DNA of 6,976 bases from contig JAFOCY010000222.1 of NCBI GenBank assembly GCA_017380995.1, positions 1-6,976 on the forward strand, in the 5' to 3' direction. The notes beneath the pieces were generated by a model. The model had not been told where the DNA came from. It ran no database searches and saw nothing but the letters and a program-made list of their open reading frames with translations. A program made the position numbers and the translations under genes. The stretch's first letter is position 1. Each line of letters begins with the position of its first letter. This document shows, one piece after another, positions 1 through 5,415 of the stretch. Source of the stretch: Oscillibacter sp. Lineage in GTDB: Bacteria; Bacillota; Clostridia; Oscillospirales; Oscillospiraceae.

Positions 1-822
1 AAAATCGGGGTCCACCAGGGAGCGGGTGATCTCGCGGGCCCGGTCGGGGCGGAAGTTGAAGAAGATCACGCTGTCGTTATCGGAGATGGTGCCGTCCTGG
101 TCGCAGACCACGGGCTCCACGAACTCATCGGTAACGCCCTTGGCGTAAGAGTCCTTCACGGCGGCAACAGGCACAGGATTGTAGATGGCGCCCTCGCCGT
201 AGACCATGGCGTCGTAGGCCTGCTCCACGCGGTCCCAGCGCTTGTCGCGGTCCATGGCGTAGTAGCGGCCCATGACGGTAGCGATCTTGCCAACGCCGAT
301 CTCGCGGCACTTTTCCACCGTCTGGGCCACAAAATCAGCGCCGGAGGTGGGGGAGACATCACGGCCGTCCAGGAAGGCGTGGATATACACCTTCTCCAGG
401 CCCTTTTCCTTTGCCATCTTCAGCAGGGCGAACATATGCTCCAGGTGGGAGTGAACGCCGCCGTCGGAAAGGAGGCCCATCAGGTGCAGACTGGTCTTTC
501 TGGCAAGGCAGTTGTCCATAGCGGCGTTGTAGGCCTTATTGGAGAAGAAATCGCCGTCGGCGATGGACTTGGTGATCTTGGGCAGGTCCTGGAACACCAC
601 GCGGCCTGCGCCGATGTTGGTGTGGCCAACCTCGCTGTTGCCCATCTGGCCATCGGGAAGACCCACATCCAGACCGGAGCACAGGAGGGTGGTGTTGGCG
701 AATTCGGAGAAGAACTGGTTCAGCCGGGGGGTGTTGGCTGCGTGAACAGCGTTGCCCGCGGCGCCGCCGGTGAGACCGAATCCGTCCATGATAATGAGGG
801 TAGTGGGAGTCTTGTTCATCAT
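1..822 (-). CDS. gpmI: 2,3-bisphosphoglycerate-independent phosphoglycerate mutase, N-terminal part (runs off left edge)
   Basis: This enzyme interconverts 3-phosphoglycerate and 2-phosphoglycerate in cytosolic glycolysis, using two manganese ions and a phosphoserine intermediate. I translated 274 residues to the window edge; the family is about 510 long, so roughly half is present. Visible motifs are DGFG at 13-16 (metal-binding Asp), GQMGNSEVGH at 58-67 with Ser63 as the expected phosphorylated nucleophile, GGVHSH at 121-126, FLDGRDVSP at 150-158, GRYYAMDRDKRWDR at 185-198 and NFRPDRARE at 256-264. Together these cover the first part of the phosphatase domain and most of the inserted transferase domain. 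Two ATG codons stand in tandem (822 and 819). AGAGGA lies 6 nt before the first and 9 nt before the second, so the exact start is ambiguous by one residue. It lies downstream of tpiA on the same strand, with no clear promoter of its own in the 206-bp gap, so co-transcription with tpiA is likely. No frameshift or missing residue is seen. Confidence 0.97.
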   Translation of the reverse strand, partial: MMNKTPTTLIIMDGFGLTGGAAGNAVHAANTPRLNQFFSEFANTTLLCSGLDVGLPDGQMGNSEVGHTNIGAGRVVFQDLPKITKSIADGDFFSNKAYNAAMDNCLARKTSLHLMGLLSDGGVHSHLEHMFALLKMAKEKGLEKVYIHAFLDGRDVSPTSGADFVAQTVEKCREIGVGKIATVMGRYYAMDRDKRWDRVEQAYDAMVYGEGAIYNPVPVAAVKDSYAKGVTDEFVEPVVCDQDGTISDNDSVIFFNFRPDRAREITRSLVDPDF

Positions 823-835
823 ACAAATTCCTCTC

Positions 836-984
836 GCCGGAGGTTCCGGCAAATAATGGTTGGAGGGACAGATTTGCCGCGGCAGCGGCAAATGAACATC
901 CATCATTTTCGGCAGGACATGTGCCTGCCGAAAATCCTTTGACTCAGCCGCCTTGGGCGGCGTTCACCAGTCCGCAGACTGGTG
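836..984. repeat. Array of five inverted repeats between tpiA and gpmI
   Basis: Five perfect inverted repeats follow one another. They are 836-850 (6-bp arms, 3-nt loop), 872-893 (ATTTGCCGC arms of 9 bp, 4-nt loop), 905-935 (ATTTTCGGCAGG arms of 12 bp, 7-nt loop), 947-961 (GCCGCC arms, 3-nt loop) and 965-984 (CACCAGTC arms of 8 bp, 4-nt loop). The terminator-like hairpin at 995-1021 completes a run of six. The arms differ in sequence, so this is not a tandem repeat of one unit. None but the last is followed by even a short T-run. In the minus-strand transcript the 836-850 hairpin directly abuts the gpmI ribosome binding site. Possible roles are mRNA stabilisation, processing or folding that limits gpmI translation. 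A miniature mobile or REP-like dispersed repeat is another possibility. Confidence 0.8.
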
Positions 985-994
985 AGGAGGAATC

Positions 995-1021
995 TAAAGG
1001 GGGGACGAAGTCCCCTCTTTA
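995..1021 (-). terminator. Terminator-like hairpin after tpiA
   Basis: It starts 8 nt after the tpiA stop codon on the minus strand. The core GGGGAC/GTCCCC stem has a 3-nt TTC loop. It is extended by flanking A/T and G/C pairs to 995/1021 with one A.C mismatch on the transcribed strand. The downstream U-tract is only three residues (CCUUUAGAUU), so termination is probably partial and would allow read-through to gpmI. Confidence 0.55.
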
Positions 1022-1028
1022 AATTGTT

Positions 1029-1802
1029 TTATTCCTGGTTGGCAGCGTTGATGATGTCCACGAACTGCTCGGGCTTGAGAGCAGCGCCGCCGATGAGGCC
1101 GCCGTCAATGTCGGGCTGGGCCAGGAGCTCAGCGGCGTTCTTGGGATTCATGGAGCCGCCGTACTGGATGGTGACGGAGCGGGCAATGCGGGCACCGTAC
1201 AGAGCGCGGATAGTGGCGCGGATGTTGGCGCAGACCTCACCGGCCTGCTCGGCGGTAGCGGTCTTGCCGGTGCCGATGGCCCAGATGGGCTCATAGGCGA
1301 TGATGCAGCGGCGCAGCTTGTCGGCGGTAACACCGTGGAGGGCGGCCTTGACCTGCAGGGCGATCCACTCATCGGTGATGCCGGTCTCACGCTGCTCCAG
1401 GCTCTCGCCCACGCAGATGATGGGGTTCATGCCGGCTTCCAGAACGGCGTGGACCTTCTTGTTGACGGTCTCGTCGGTCTCGCAGAAGTACTGGCGGCGC
1501 TCGCTGTGGCCAATGATGACGTACTTGACGCCCAGGTCCTTGAGCATATCGGCGGAGATCTCGCCGGTGTAGGCGCCCTTGGCCTCATAATGGACGTTCT
1601 CGGCACCCACGCTGATGCGCAGGTCCTTGAAGGCCTTGGCAGCAACGGAGAGGTTGCAGGCGGGGACGCAGATCAGGGTCTCGCACCACTTGGCGCGGGG
1701 CATGATCTTCTTCAGCTCTTCGGCGAACTTCTTGGTTTCGGTGGCGGTCATGTTCATCTTCCAGTTACCGGCGATGACAGTTTTACGATATCTGCGGTTC
1801 AT
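1029..1802 (-). CDS. tpiA: Triosephosphate isomerase
   Basis: TIM interconverts dihydroxyacetone phosphate and glyceraldehyde 3-phosphate in glycolysis as a soluble beta/alpha-barrel dimer. The product is 257 residues, close to the usual 250. All active-site elements are visible: GNWKMN at 12-17 with Asn13 and Lys15, IIGHSERR at 96-103 with the electrophile His99, AYEPIWAIGTGK at 169-180 with catalytic base Glu171 and the phosphate-gripping loop 6, YGGS at 214-217, and GGLIGGAAL at 234-242. The start at 1802 is supported by AAAGGAG about 10 nt upstream and by the family-typical short lead before GNWKMN. It lies between pgk and gpmI on the same strand. Unlike pgk it has its own near-consensus promoter just upstream, and the pgk terminator isolates it from read-through. 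Nothing in the protein looks unusual. Confidence 0.98.
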   Translation of the reverse strand: MNRRYRKTVIAGNWKMNMTATETKKFAEELKKIMPRAKWCETLICVPACNLSVAAKAFKDLRISVGAENVHYEAKGAYTGEISADMLKDLGVKYVIIGHSERRQYFCETDETVNKKVHAVLEAGMNPIICVGESLEQRETGITDEWIALQVKAALHGVTADKLRRCIIAYEPIWAIGTGKTATAEQAGEVCANIRATIRALYGARIARSVTIQYGGSMNPKNAAELLAQPDIDGGLIGGAALKPEQFVDIINAANQE

Positions 1803-1825
1803 GTTTCTTTCGCTCCTTTATGTCG

Positions 1826-1848
1826 TTTGGGGGCCATTGCCCTCCAAA
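1826..1848 (-). other. Hairpin in the tpiA 5' untranslated region
   Basis: Arms TTTGG plus GGGC pair with GCCC plus CCAAA, with one bulged A on the transcribed strand and a 4-nt AATG loop, giving nine pairs. It lies between the predicted transcription start (about 1870) and the ribosome binding site (1813-1819) and does not cover the latter. It may stabilise the 5' end of the mRNA; a regulatory role is not shown. Confidence 0.4.
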
Positions 1849-1876
1849 AGTTATATCGAATGGACAAACCTTTATA

Positions 1877-1905
1877 TTTATAGCGAAATGGTGGCCATTT
1901 GTCAA
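1877..1905 (-). promoter_or_regulatory. Sigma-A-type promoter of tpiA
   Basis: On the minus strand the -35 box is TTGACA (1900-1905), a full consensus match. The spacer is exactly 17 nt, and the -10 box is TATAAA (1877-1882), five of six consensus bases. Transcription should start near 1870, leaving a leader of about 68 nt. A 6-3-6 inverted repeat (AAATGG/CCATTT, 1886-1900) fills most of the spacer and overlaps the last base of the -35 box. Confidence 0.85.
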
Positions 1906-1973
1906 GCATAACCACACATTTTTGCGGATTTTCGGATATTTATGGGCAGAAAATTAAGGAAAGAGACGATACA

Positions 1974-1997
1974 GGGGCCGGTGAGGACACCGGCCCC
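1974..1997 (-). terminator. GC-rich terminator hairpin after pgk
   Basis: A perfect 10-bp stem (GGGGCCGGTG arms, 4-nt loop) lies about 36 nt after the pgk stop codon on the minus strand, and one more A-T pair can form outside it. The following transcribed sequence is pyrimidine-rich (TGTATCGTCTCTTTCC) without a solid T-run, so this is a strong hairpin with an imperfect U-tract. It sits between pgk and the tpiA promoter, which suits an end-of-operon role. Confidence 0.65.
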
Positions 1998-2033
1998 TTA
2001 GCCTATCAAAAAAGCTGCAGATTTTGTGGAATA

Positions 2034-3305
2034 TTAAGCGTCCAGCAGGCAGGCAACGCCGGGAAGCTCCTTGCCTTCCATGAACTCCAGGGAAGCGCCG
2101 CCGCCGGTGGAGATGTGGGTCATCTTGTCGGCGTAGCCCAGCTGCTGCACGGCAGCAGCGCTGTCGCCGCCGCCGATGATGGTGATGGCGTCAGTCTTGG
2201 ACAGGGCTTCGGCAACAGCCTCGGTGCCCTTAGCGAAGGCGGGGAACTCAAAAACGCCCATGGGGCCGTTCCAGATCACGGTACCGGCGTCCTTCACGGC
2301 CTCGCAGTACAGCTCCACGGTCTTGGGGCCGATATCCAGGCCCTCCCAGCCATCGGGGATCTGGCCGGCGGTGACCACCTGGCTGTTGGCGTCGGGGGCG
2401 AACTTATCGGCGCAGACGGTGTCGATGGGCAGCAGGAGCTTGACGCCCTTGGCCTTGGCCTTTTCGATCATCTCCAGGGAGTAGGCCTTCCAGTCCTCTT
2501 CCAGCAGGGAGTTGCCCACCTTGCCGCCCTGGGCGGCGGAGAAGGTGTAGGCCATGCCGCCGCCGATGATGATGGTATCGGCGATCTCCAGCAGGTTATT
2601 GATGACGCCGATCTTGGAGGAGACCTTGGAGCCGCCCAGAATGGCCACCAGAGGACGCTTGGGGTTGGCCAGGGCGCCGCCGATGAAGTCCAGCTCCTTC
2701 TGGATCAGGAAGCCGGAGACGGCGGGCAGGTACTCGGCAACGCCTGCGGTGGAGGCGTGGGCGCGGTGGACGGCGCCGAAAGCGTCGGAAACGTAGACTT
2801 CAGCCATGTCGGCCATGGCCTTGGCCAGAGCGGGATCGTTCTTGGTCTCACCCTTTTCAAAGCGGGTGTTCTCCAGCAGCAGGACCTCACCGCCCTTGAG
2901 AGCGGCGGCCTTGGCCTTGGCATCCTCGCCCACCACGTCGGCGGCCATGACCACTTCCTTGCCCAGCAGCTCGCCCAGGCGCTTGGCAACGGGCTTGAGG
3001 CTCAGCTCAGCAAGAGACTTCTTCCACTTCTCCTCGGTGAGGGTGGCGGGGTCCTTGCCCTTTTCGGTCTGCTTCTTCACCCAGGAATCGAAGGTGGCAA
3101 CGGGCTTGCCCATGTGGGAGCAGGCAATGACGGCTGCGCCCTGGTCCAGCAGGTACTGGATGGTGGGCAGGGCCGCGCGGATGCGCTTATCGTCGGTGAT
3201 GACGCCGCTGCCGTCCTTGGCCATGGGGACGTTGAAGTCACAGCGCAGCAGGACCTTCTTGCCGGCAACGTCCACGTCCCGGACAGTCTTCTTATTGTAG
3301 TTCAT
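2034..3305 (-). CDS. pgk: Phosphoglycerate kinase with an internal insertion
   Basis: PGK transfers phosphate from 1,3-bisphosphoglycerate to ADP, the first ATP-yielding step of glycolysis, in the cytosol. Family landmarks are RCDFNVP at 21-27, SHMGKP at 63-68, ENTRFEKGE at 145-153, [13 protein letters not shown] at 173-185, GGSKVSSK at 224-231, GGGMAYTF at 248-255, WNGPMGVFE at 345-353, GGGDS at 378-382 and STGGGASLE at 399-407. The length is 423 residues against about 394-398 for typical bacterial enzymes. The excess is explained by a Lys-rich stretch of about 25 extra residues after SHMGKP (roughly 69-102), where the Bacillus-type enzyme has only about nine residues before LxxVAKRL. The start at 3305 has GGAGGA 6 nt upstream. 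Only 49 nt separate it from the upstream trmL stop, with no convincing promoter between them, so it is probably co-transcribed with trmL. Confidence 0.98.
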   Translation of the reverse strand: MNYNKKTVRDVDVAGKKVLLRCDFNVPMAKDGSGVITDDKRIRAALPTIQYLLDQGAAVIACSHMGKPVATFDSWVKKQTEKGKDPATLTEEKWKKSLAELSLKPVAKRLGELLGKEVVMAADVVGEDAKAKAAALKGGEVLLLENTRFEKGETKNDPALAKAMADMAEVYVSDAFGAVHRAHASTAGVAEYLPAVSGFLIQKELDFIGGALANPKRPLVAILGGSKVSSKIGVINNLLEIADTIIIGGGMAYTFSAAQGGKVGNSLLEEDWKAYSLEMIEKAKAKGVKLLLPIDTVCADKFAPDANSQVVTAGQIPDGWEGLDIGPKTVELYCEAVKDAGTVIWNGPMGVFEFPAFAKGTEAVAEALSKTDAITIIGGGDSAAAVQQLGYADKMTHISTGGGASLEFMEGKELPGVACLLDA

Positions 3306-3354
3306 GTTGGTTCCTCCATATTTGAAATGTTTTGGATTTCCTTTTGAAGTGGAC

Positions 3355-3843
3355 TCACTCCGCCATCTCGCCCGTTCCCAGCAGTCCCGGAAAACCGGTT
3401 TGACGCAGGGCTTCGTAGACGCACACGGCCACGGTGTTGCTCAGGTTCAGGCTCCGGGCCTCACTGACCATGGGCAGGCGGATGCAGCGGTCATGGAATT
3501 TCTCCCGGAAGTCCATGGGAAGGCCCGCGGTCTCTTTGCCGAAAAAGAGCCAGCAGTCGGCCGTGAAGGCGGCTTCCTGATAGGACCGGGGAGCCTTGGT
3601 GGTGGTGAGCCAGGCGTTTTGGGCCGCTTCGGGGTGGAGACGGAACAGCTCGTCGAGGTTTTCGTAGTCCGCCACCTCCACCAGATGCCAGTAGTCCAGG
3701 CCCGCCCGCTTGACGGCTTTTTCAGAGATATCGAAGCCTAAGGGACGGACCAGGTGGAGGCGGCTGCCGGTGGCCGCGCAGGTGCGGGCGATATTGCCGC
3801 AGTTCTGGGGGATCTCCGGCTCCACTAATACGATGTTCAGCAT
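3355..3843 (-). CDS. trmL: tRNA (cytidine/uridine(34)-2'-O)-methyltransferase, SPOUT family
   Basis: TrmL (YibK/CspR family) methylates the 2'-hydroxyl of the wobble nucleotide of certain leucine tRNAs, using S-adenosylmethionine. The product is 162 residues, the normal size for this minimal single-domain SPOUT enzyme. Motifs seen are [19 protein letters not shown] at 3-21, [10 protein letters not shown] at 100-109 and [20 protein letters not shown] at 121-140. The last two form the trefoil-knot cofactor site. The start at 3843 has AGGAGG 6 nt upstream. It is the first gene after a good sigma-A promoter and lies 49 nt before pgk, so a tRNA modification gene seems to lead the pgk transcript. 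The exact tRNA target cannot be read from the sequence. A role as a different 2'-O-methyltransferase of the same superfamily is less likely. Confidence 0.95.
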   Translation of the reverse strand: MLNIVLVEPEIPQNCGNIARTCAATGSRLHLVRPLGFDISEKAVKRAGLDYWHLVEVADYENLDELFRLHPEAAQNAWLTTTKAPRSYQEAAFTADCWLFFGKETAGLPMDFREKFHDRCIRLPMVSEARSLNLSNTVAVCVYEALRQTGFPGLLGTGEMAE

Positions 3844-4115
3844 GGTCTGCCTCCTGGATGCAAAAATTACCGAAATCGGCTCAGCAAACCATATTGTAAT
3901 CCTTTACCTGAACAAATTCAACTGTATTATGGGTAGAAAAGCAGGATTTCATAATTTTTTTAGAAAATTTCTCTCAAAATGGCCCGGACTTTTGCAAAAT
4001 GACGGAGAACAGGGCCGTGCAGGGACTTTTGGCGGTGTTGTGGTCAAAATGTGAAGTTTTTGTGAAAATTTTTATGAATCTTTTTTAGGGGAAGACTGGA
4101 TTTTCTCTGAATCTC
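3844..4115. other. AT-rich divergent intergenic region between trmL and the prs leader
   Basis: No convincing gene is seen here; the only open frame (3710-4054, plus) begins inside trmL and has no ribosome binding site. The region is markedly richer in A/T than the genes around it and separates two divergent promoters. It contains three copies of CAAAATG (3975, 3995 and 4045), two copies of GGACTTTTG (3986 and 4023), a TTTTGCAAAA palindrome (3990-3999) and AGAAA-A-TTTCT (3962-3972). These could be regulator sites or chance features of AT-rich DNA. Confidence 0.6.
3893..3921 (-). promoter_or_regulatory. Sigma-A-type promoter of trmL-pgk
   Basis: On the minus strand, TTGAAT (-35, 3916-3921) is followed by a 17-nt spacer and TACAAT (-10, 3893-3898). 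Four and five of six bases match consensus, respectively. Transcription should start near 3886, about 42 nt before the trmL start codon. AT-rich DNA lies upstream. Confidence 0.8.
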
Positions 4116-4124
4116 TGATATAAT
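4116..4124 (+). promoter_or_regulatory. Extended -10 promoter of the prs leader
   Basis: TGA followed directly by TATAAT gives a perfect -10 box (4119-4124) with the TGn extension. The hexamer 17 nt upstream (CTGGAT, 4096-4101) is a poor -35 box, which is typical of extended -10 promoters. Transcription should start near 4131. I found no credible second promoter closer to prs: TATACT/TATAAG at 4356-4367 lack a -35 box and would start inside the prs ribosome binding site. Confidence 0.75.
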
Positions 4125-4168
4125 ATTTTCGTAACTGTCGATGTTAGCAAGAAAGGAGGAGTGGGGCC

Positions 4169-4243
4169 ATGATCATGGATAAGAGCACTCAGTTTTACTT
4201 AGAAGAGTATTCCCATGTGTTTTGGCGCACTCTTGACCGCTGA
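4169..4243 (+). CDS. 24-codon putative leader peptide upstream of prs
   Basis: I do not recognise this peptide. It begins at ATG 4169, with AAAGGAGG (4152-4159) 9 nt upstream, one of the strongest ribosome binding sites in the window, and ends at TGA 4241-4243. The 24 residues start MIMDKSTQ and continue FYLEEYSHVFWRTLDR. They are rich in aromatic residues, with no run of a single amino acid, so a classic amino-acid attenuator is unlikely. A second ATG at 4175 is too far from the binding site to be preferred. The stop codon lies inside the 5' arm of the terminator-like structure that follows, and transcription from the upstream promoter should pass through it into prs. It may be a regulatory leader peptide, an arrest peptide, or a small stand-alone protein. 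Its reality rests on the promoter, binding site and position, not on homology. Confidence 0.5.
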   Translation: MIMDKSTQFYLEEYSHVFWRTLDR

Positions 4244-4318
4244 CGAACGTAAAGAGGCTTTTCCCGTCCTGTAAAGGGCCTGAAAATCGAACCCCTTCAC
4301 GGTCCCGGCGGTTTTTTT
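4235..4318 (+). terminator. Putative attenuator/terminator in the prs leader
   Basis: A seven-T run (4312-4318) directly follows CGGCGG. The best upstream partner of that arm is GACCGCTG (4235-4242), which pairs with 4306-4313 in eight pairs, two of them G.U. The 63-nt interior can form AGGC-TTTT with AAGGGCCT (4255-4281, two G.U pairs). Alternatively it forms 4269-4278 with 4293-4302 (nine pairs, one mismatch); these two cannot coexist. The long loop makes this a weaker terminator than the text-book form. The position between promoter and prs, and the overlap of the 5' arm with the leader stop codon, suggest regulated termination. Confidence 0.5.
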
Positions 4319-4337
4319 GTTTCCCACTGGGGGAAAC
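4319..4337 (+). other. Second hairpin immediately after the T-run of the prs leader
   Basis: GTTTCCC (4319-4325) pairs perfectly with GGGAAAC (4331-4337) around a 5-nt loop. It begins one base after the seven-T run and ends 34 nt before the prs ribosome binding site (4372-4377), so it does not mask it. Its 3' arm GGGAAA could instead pair with TTTCCC at 4260-4265 inside the leader, an alternative fold that would open the structure before the T-run. Confidence 0.5.
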
Positions 4338-4384
4338 CACATAATCTTTTCACACTATACTTATAAGAAAGAAGGAGTCTGGAT

Positions 4385-5344
4385 ATGTTTACTCATGGTA
4401 AGGATATTAAGATTTTCACCGGCAATTCCAACCCCAAGCTGGCTGAGGACATCTGCAAGGAGATCGGCACCCAGCTGGGCAATGCCGAAGTGAAGTCCTT
4501 TGCCGACGGCGAAGTTTCCGTTTCCATCTACGAGACCGTTCGCGGCAGCGATGTTTTCGTGGTCCAGTCCACCTGCAAGCCCGTCAATGACAGCCTCATG
4601 GAACTGCTGGTCATGATCGACGCCCTGCGCCGTGCTTCCGCCGGCCGTATCACCGCCGTCATCCCCTACTTCGGCTATGCCCGTCAGGACCGCAAGGCCA
4701 AGGCACGCGATCCCATCTCTGCCAAGCTGGTGGCCAACATGATCACCGCCGCCGGTGCTGACCGCGTGCTGACCATGGACATCCACGCCAACCAGATCCA
4801 GGGCTTCTTCGATATCCCCATGGACAACCTCCTGGGCAACCCCATCTTCGTGGATTACTATGCCAAGAAGTTCGGCGGCATGTGCGAGGACATGGTGGTG
4901 GTTTCTCCCGACGTTGGCTCCGTGGCCCGCGCCCGCGCTTTCGCTCAGAAGCTGCACATGAATCTGGCCATCGTGGATAAGCGCCGCCAGAAGGCCAACC
5001 AGTGCGAGGTCATGAACGTCATCGGCGATGTTGCCGGCAAGGACTGCATCCTCTTTGACGACATGGTGGATACCGCCGGCTCCCTGTGCAACGCTGCCAA
5101 GGCCCTGGTGGAAGTGGGCGGCGCCAAGAGCGTCCACGCCTGCGCTTCCCACGGCGTCCTCTCCGGCCCCGCTCTGGAGCGCATCAACAACAGCGTCATC
5201 GCAGAGCTGGCATTGCTTGACACCATCCCCGCCATCGACACCACCGCCTGCCCCAAGATCAAGTACCTCTCCGTTGCGCCCATGTTCTCCGAGGCCATCG
5301 AGCGCATCTACCAGGAGATCTCCCTGTCCAAGGTCTTCCGCTAA
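4385..5344 (+). CDS. prs: Ribose-phosphate pyrophosphokinase (PRPP synthetase)
   Basis: Prs makes phosphoribosyl pyrophosphate from ribose 5-phosphate and ATP. This supplies purine, pyrimidine, NAD, histidine and tryptophan synthesis in the cytosol. The 319-residue product matches the family's usual 310-320. Motifs seen are FADGE at 39-43, the ATP-binding YFGYARQDRK at 95-104, DIHANQIQGFFDIP at 132-145 with metal ligand His134, SPDVGSVARAR at 174-184, the catalytic flexible-loop start VDKRR at 197-201 with Lys199 and Arg201, and the PRPP loop DDMVDTAGS at 225-233. The common DLHAxQ appears here as DIHANQ, a mild variation. AAGGAG lies 7 nt before ATG 4385. The only promoter I can support is 260 nt upstream, with a small open reading frame and a terminator-like element in between, so expression is probably controlled by attenuation. 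pth follows after 71 nt. Confidence 0.98.
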   Translation: MFTHGKDIKIFTGNSNPKLAEDICKEIGTQLGNAEVKSFADGEVSVSIYETVRGSDVFVVQSTCKPVNDSLMELLVMIDALRRASAGRITAVIPYFGYARQDRKAKARDPISAKLVANMITAAGADRVLTMDIHANQIQGFFDIPMDNLLGNPIFVDYYAKKFGGMCEDMVVVSPDVGSVARARAFAQKLHMNLAIVDKRRQKANQCEVMNVIGDVAGKDCILFDDMVDTAGSLCNAAKALVEVGGAKSVHACASHGVLSGPALERINNSVIAELALLDTIPAIDTTACPKIKYLSVAPMFSEAIERIYQEISLSKVFR

Positions 5345-5361
5345 ATTAAAAACATACCTGA

Positions 5362-5392
5362 TAAGGGGCGGATGGTTGGCATCCGCCCCTTA
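5362..5392 (+). other. 13-bp hairpin between prs and pth
   Basis: TAAGGGGCGGATG pairs perfectly with CATCCGCCCCTTA around a 5-nt loop. It begins 17 nt after the prs stop codon. No T-run follows on either strand (next bases AAACGCATG), so it is not a standard intrinsic terminator. It ends only 8 nt before the pth ribosome binding site. It may lower pth expression relative to prs by partial termination, by mRNA processing, or by protecting the prs 3' end. Confidence 0.65.
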
Positions 5393-5400
5393 AACGCATG

Positions 5401-5406
5401 AAAGGA
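5401..5406 (+). promoter_or_regulatory. Ribosome binding site that decides the pth start
   Basis: AAAGGA lies 9 nt before ATG 5416. The in-frame upstream ATG at 5398 overlaps the site's flank and is preceded only by the hairpin's CCCCTTAAACGC, with no binding site. This favours 5416 over 5398. Confidence 0.7.
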
Positions 5407-5415
5407 ATCCGATTT

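Noticed and set aside
379..942. 187-codon plus-strand open frame opposite gpmI, reaching into the hairpin array
   Set aside because: It is antisense to well-supported gpmI codons and passes through several perfect inverted repeats; no ribosome binding site or recognisable domain.
836..1021. CRISPR array or tandem repeat between tpiA and gpmI
   Set aside because: The palindromic units do not share sequence and their spacing is irregular, so there is no repeat-spacer pattern.
1899..3347. 482-codon open frame on the plus strand opposite pgk
   Set aside because: It mirrors pgk in its antisense frame, has Gly/His/Leu/Gln-rich low-complexity composition, starts within the promoter DNA of tpiA, and has no ribosome binding site. 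It is a shadow produced by GC-rich codon bias.
4241..4366. Extension of the 24-codon leader frame beyond its TGA, open from about 4253 to 4366
   Set aside because: In-frame TGA and TAA follow within 12 bases, with no selenocysteine or read-through signal recognised. The second part would read through the T-run, so the open stretch is probably chance.
4356..4367. TATACT/TATAAG as a private prs promoter
   Set aside because: No -35-like hexamer or TGn extension at suitable spacing, and transcription would begin at or inside the prs ribosome binding site.
4131..4384. T-box or purine/PRPP riboswitch upstream of prs
   Set aside because: I could not find the T-box AGGGTGG sequence, a purine aptamer core, or the ykkC-type core by eye. 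A covariance-model search with Rfam could overturn this.
4361..5152. 263-codon minus-strand open frame opposite prs
   Set aside because: It lies within and antisense to a fully supported prs, with Gly/His/Val-rich shadow composition. It also has no initiation signal.
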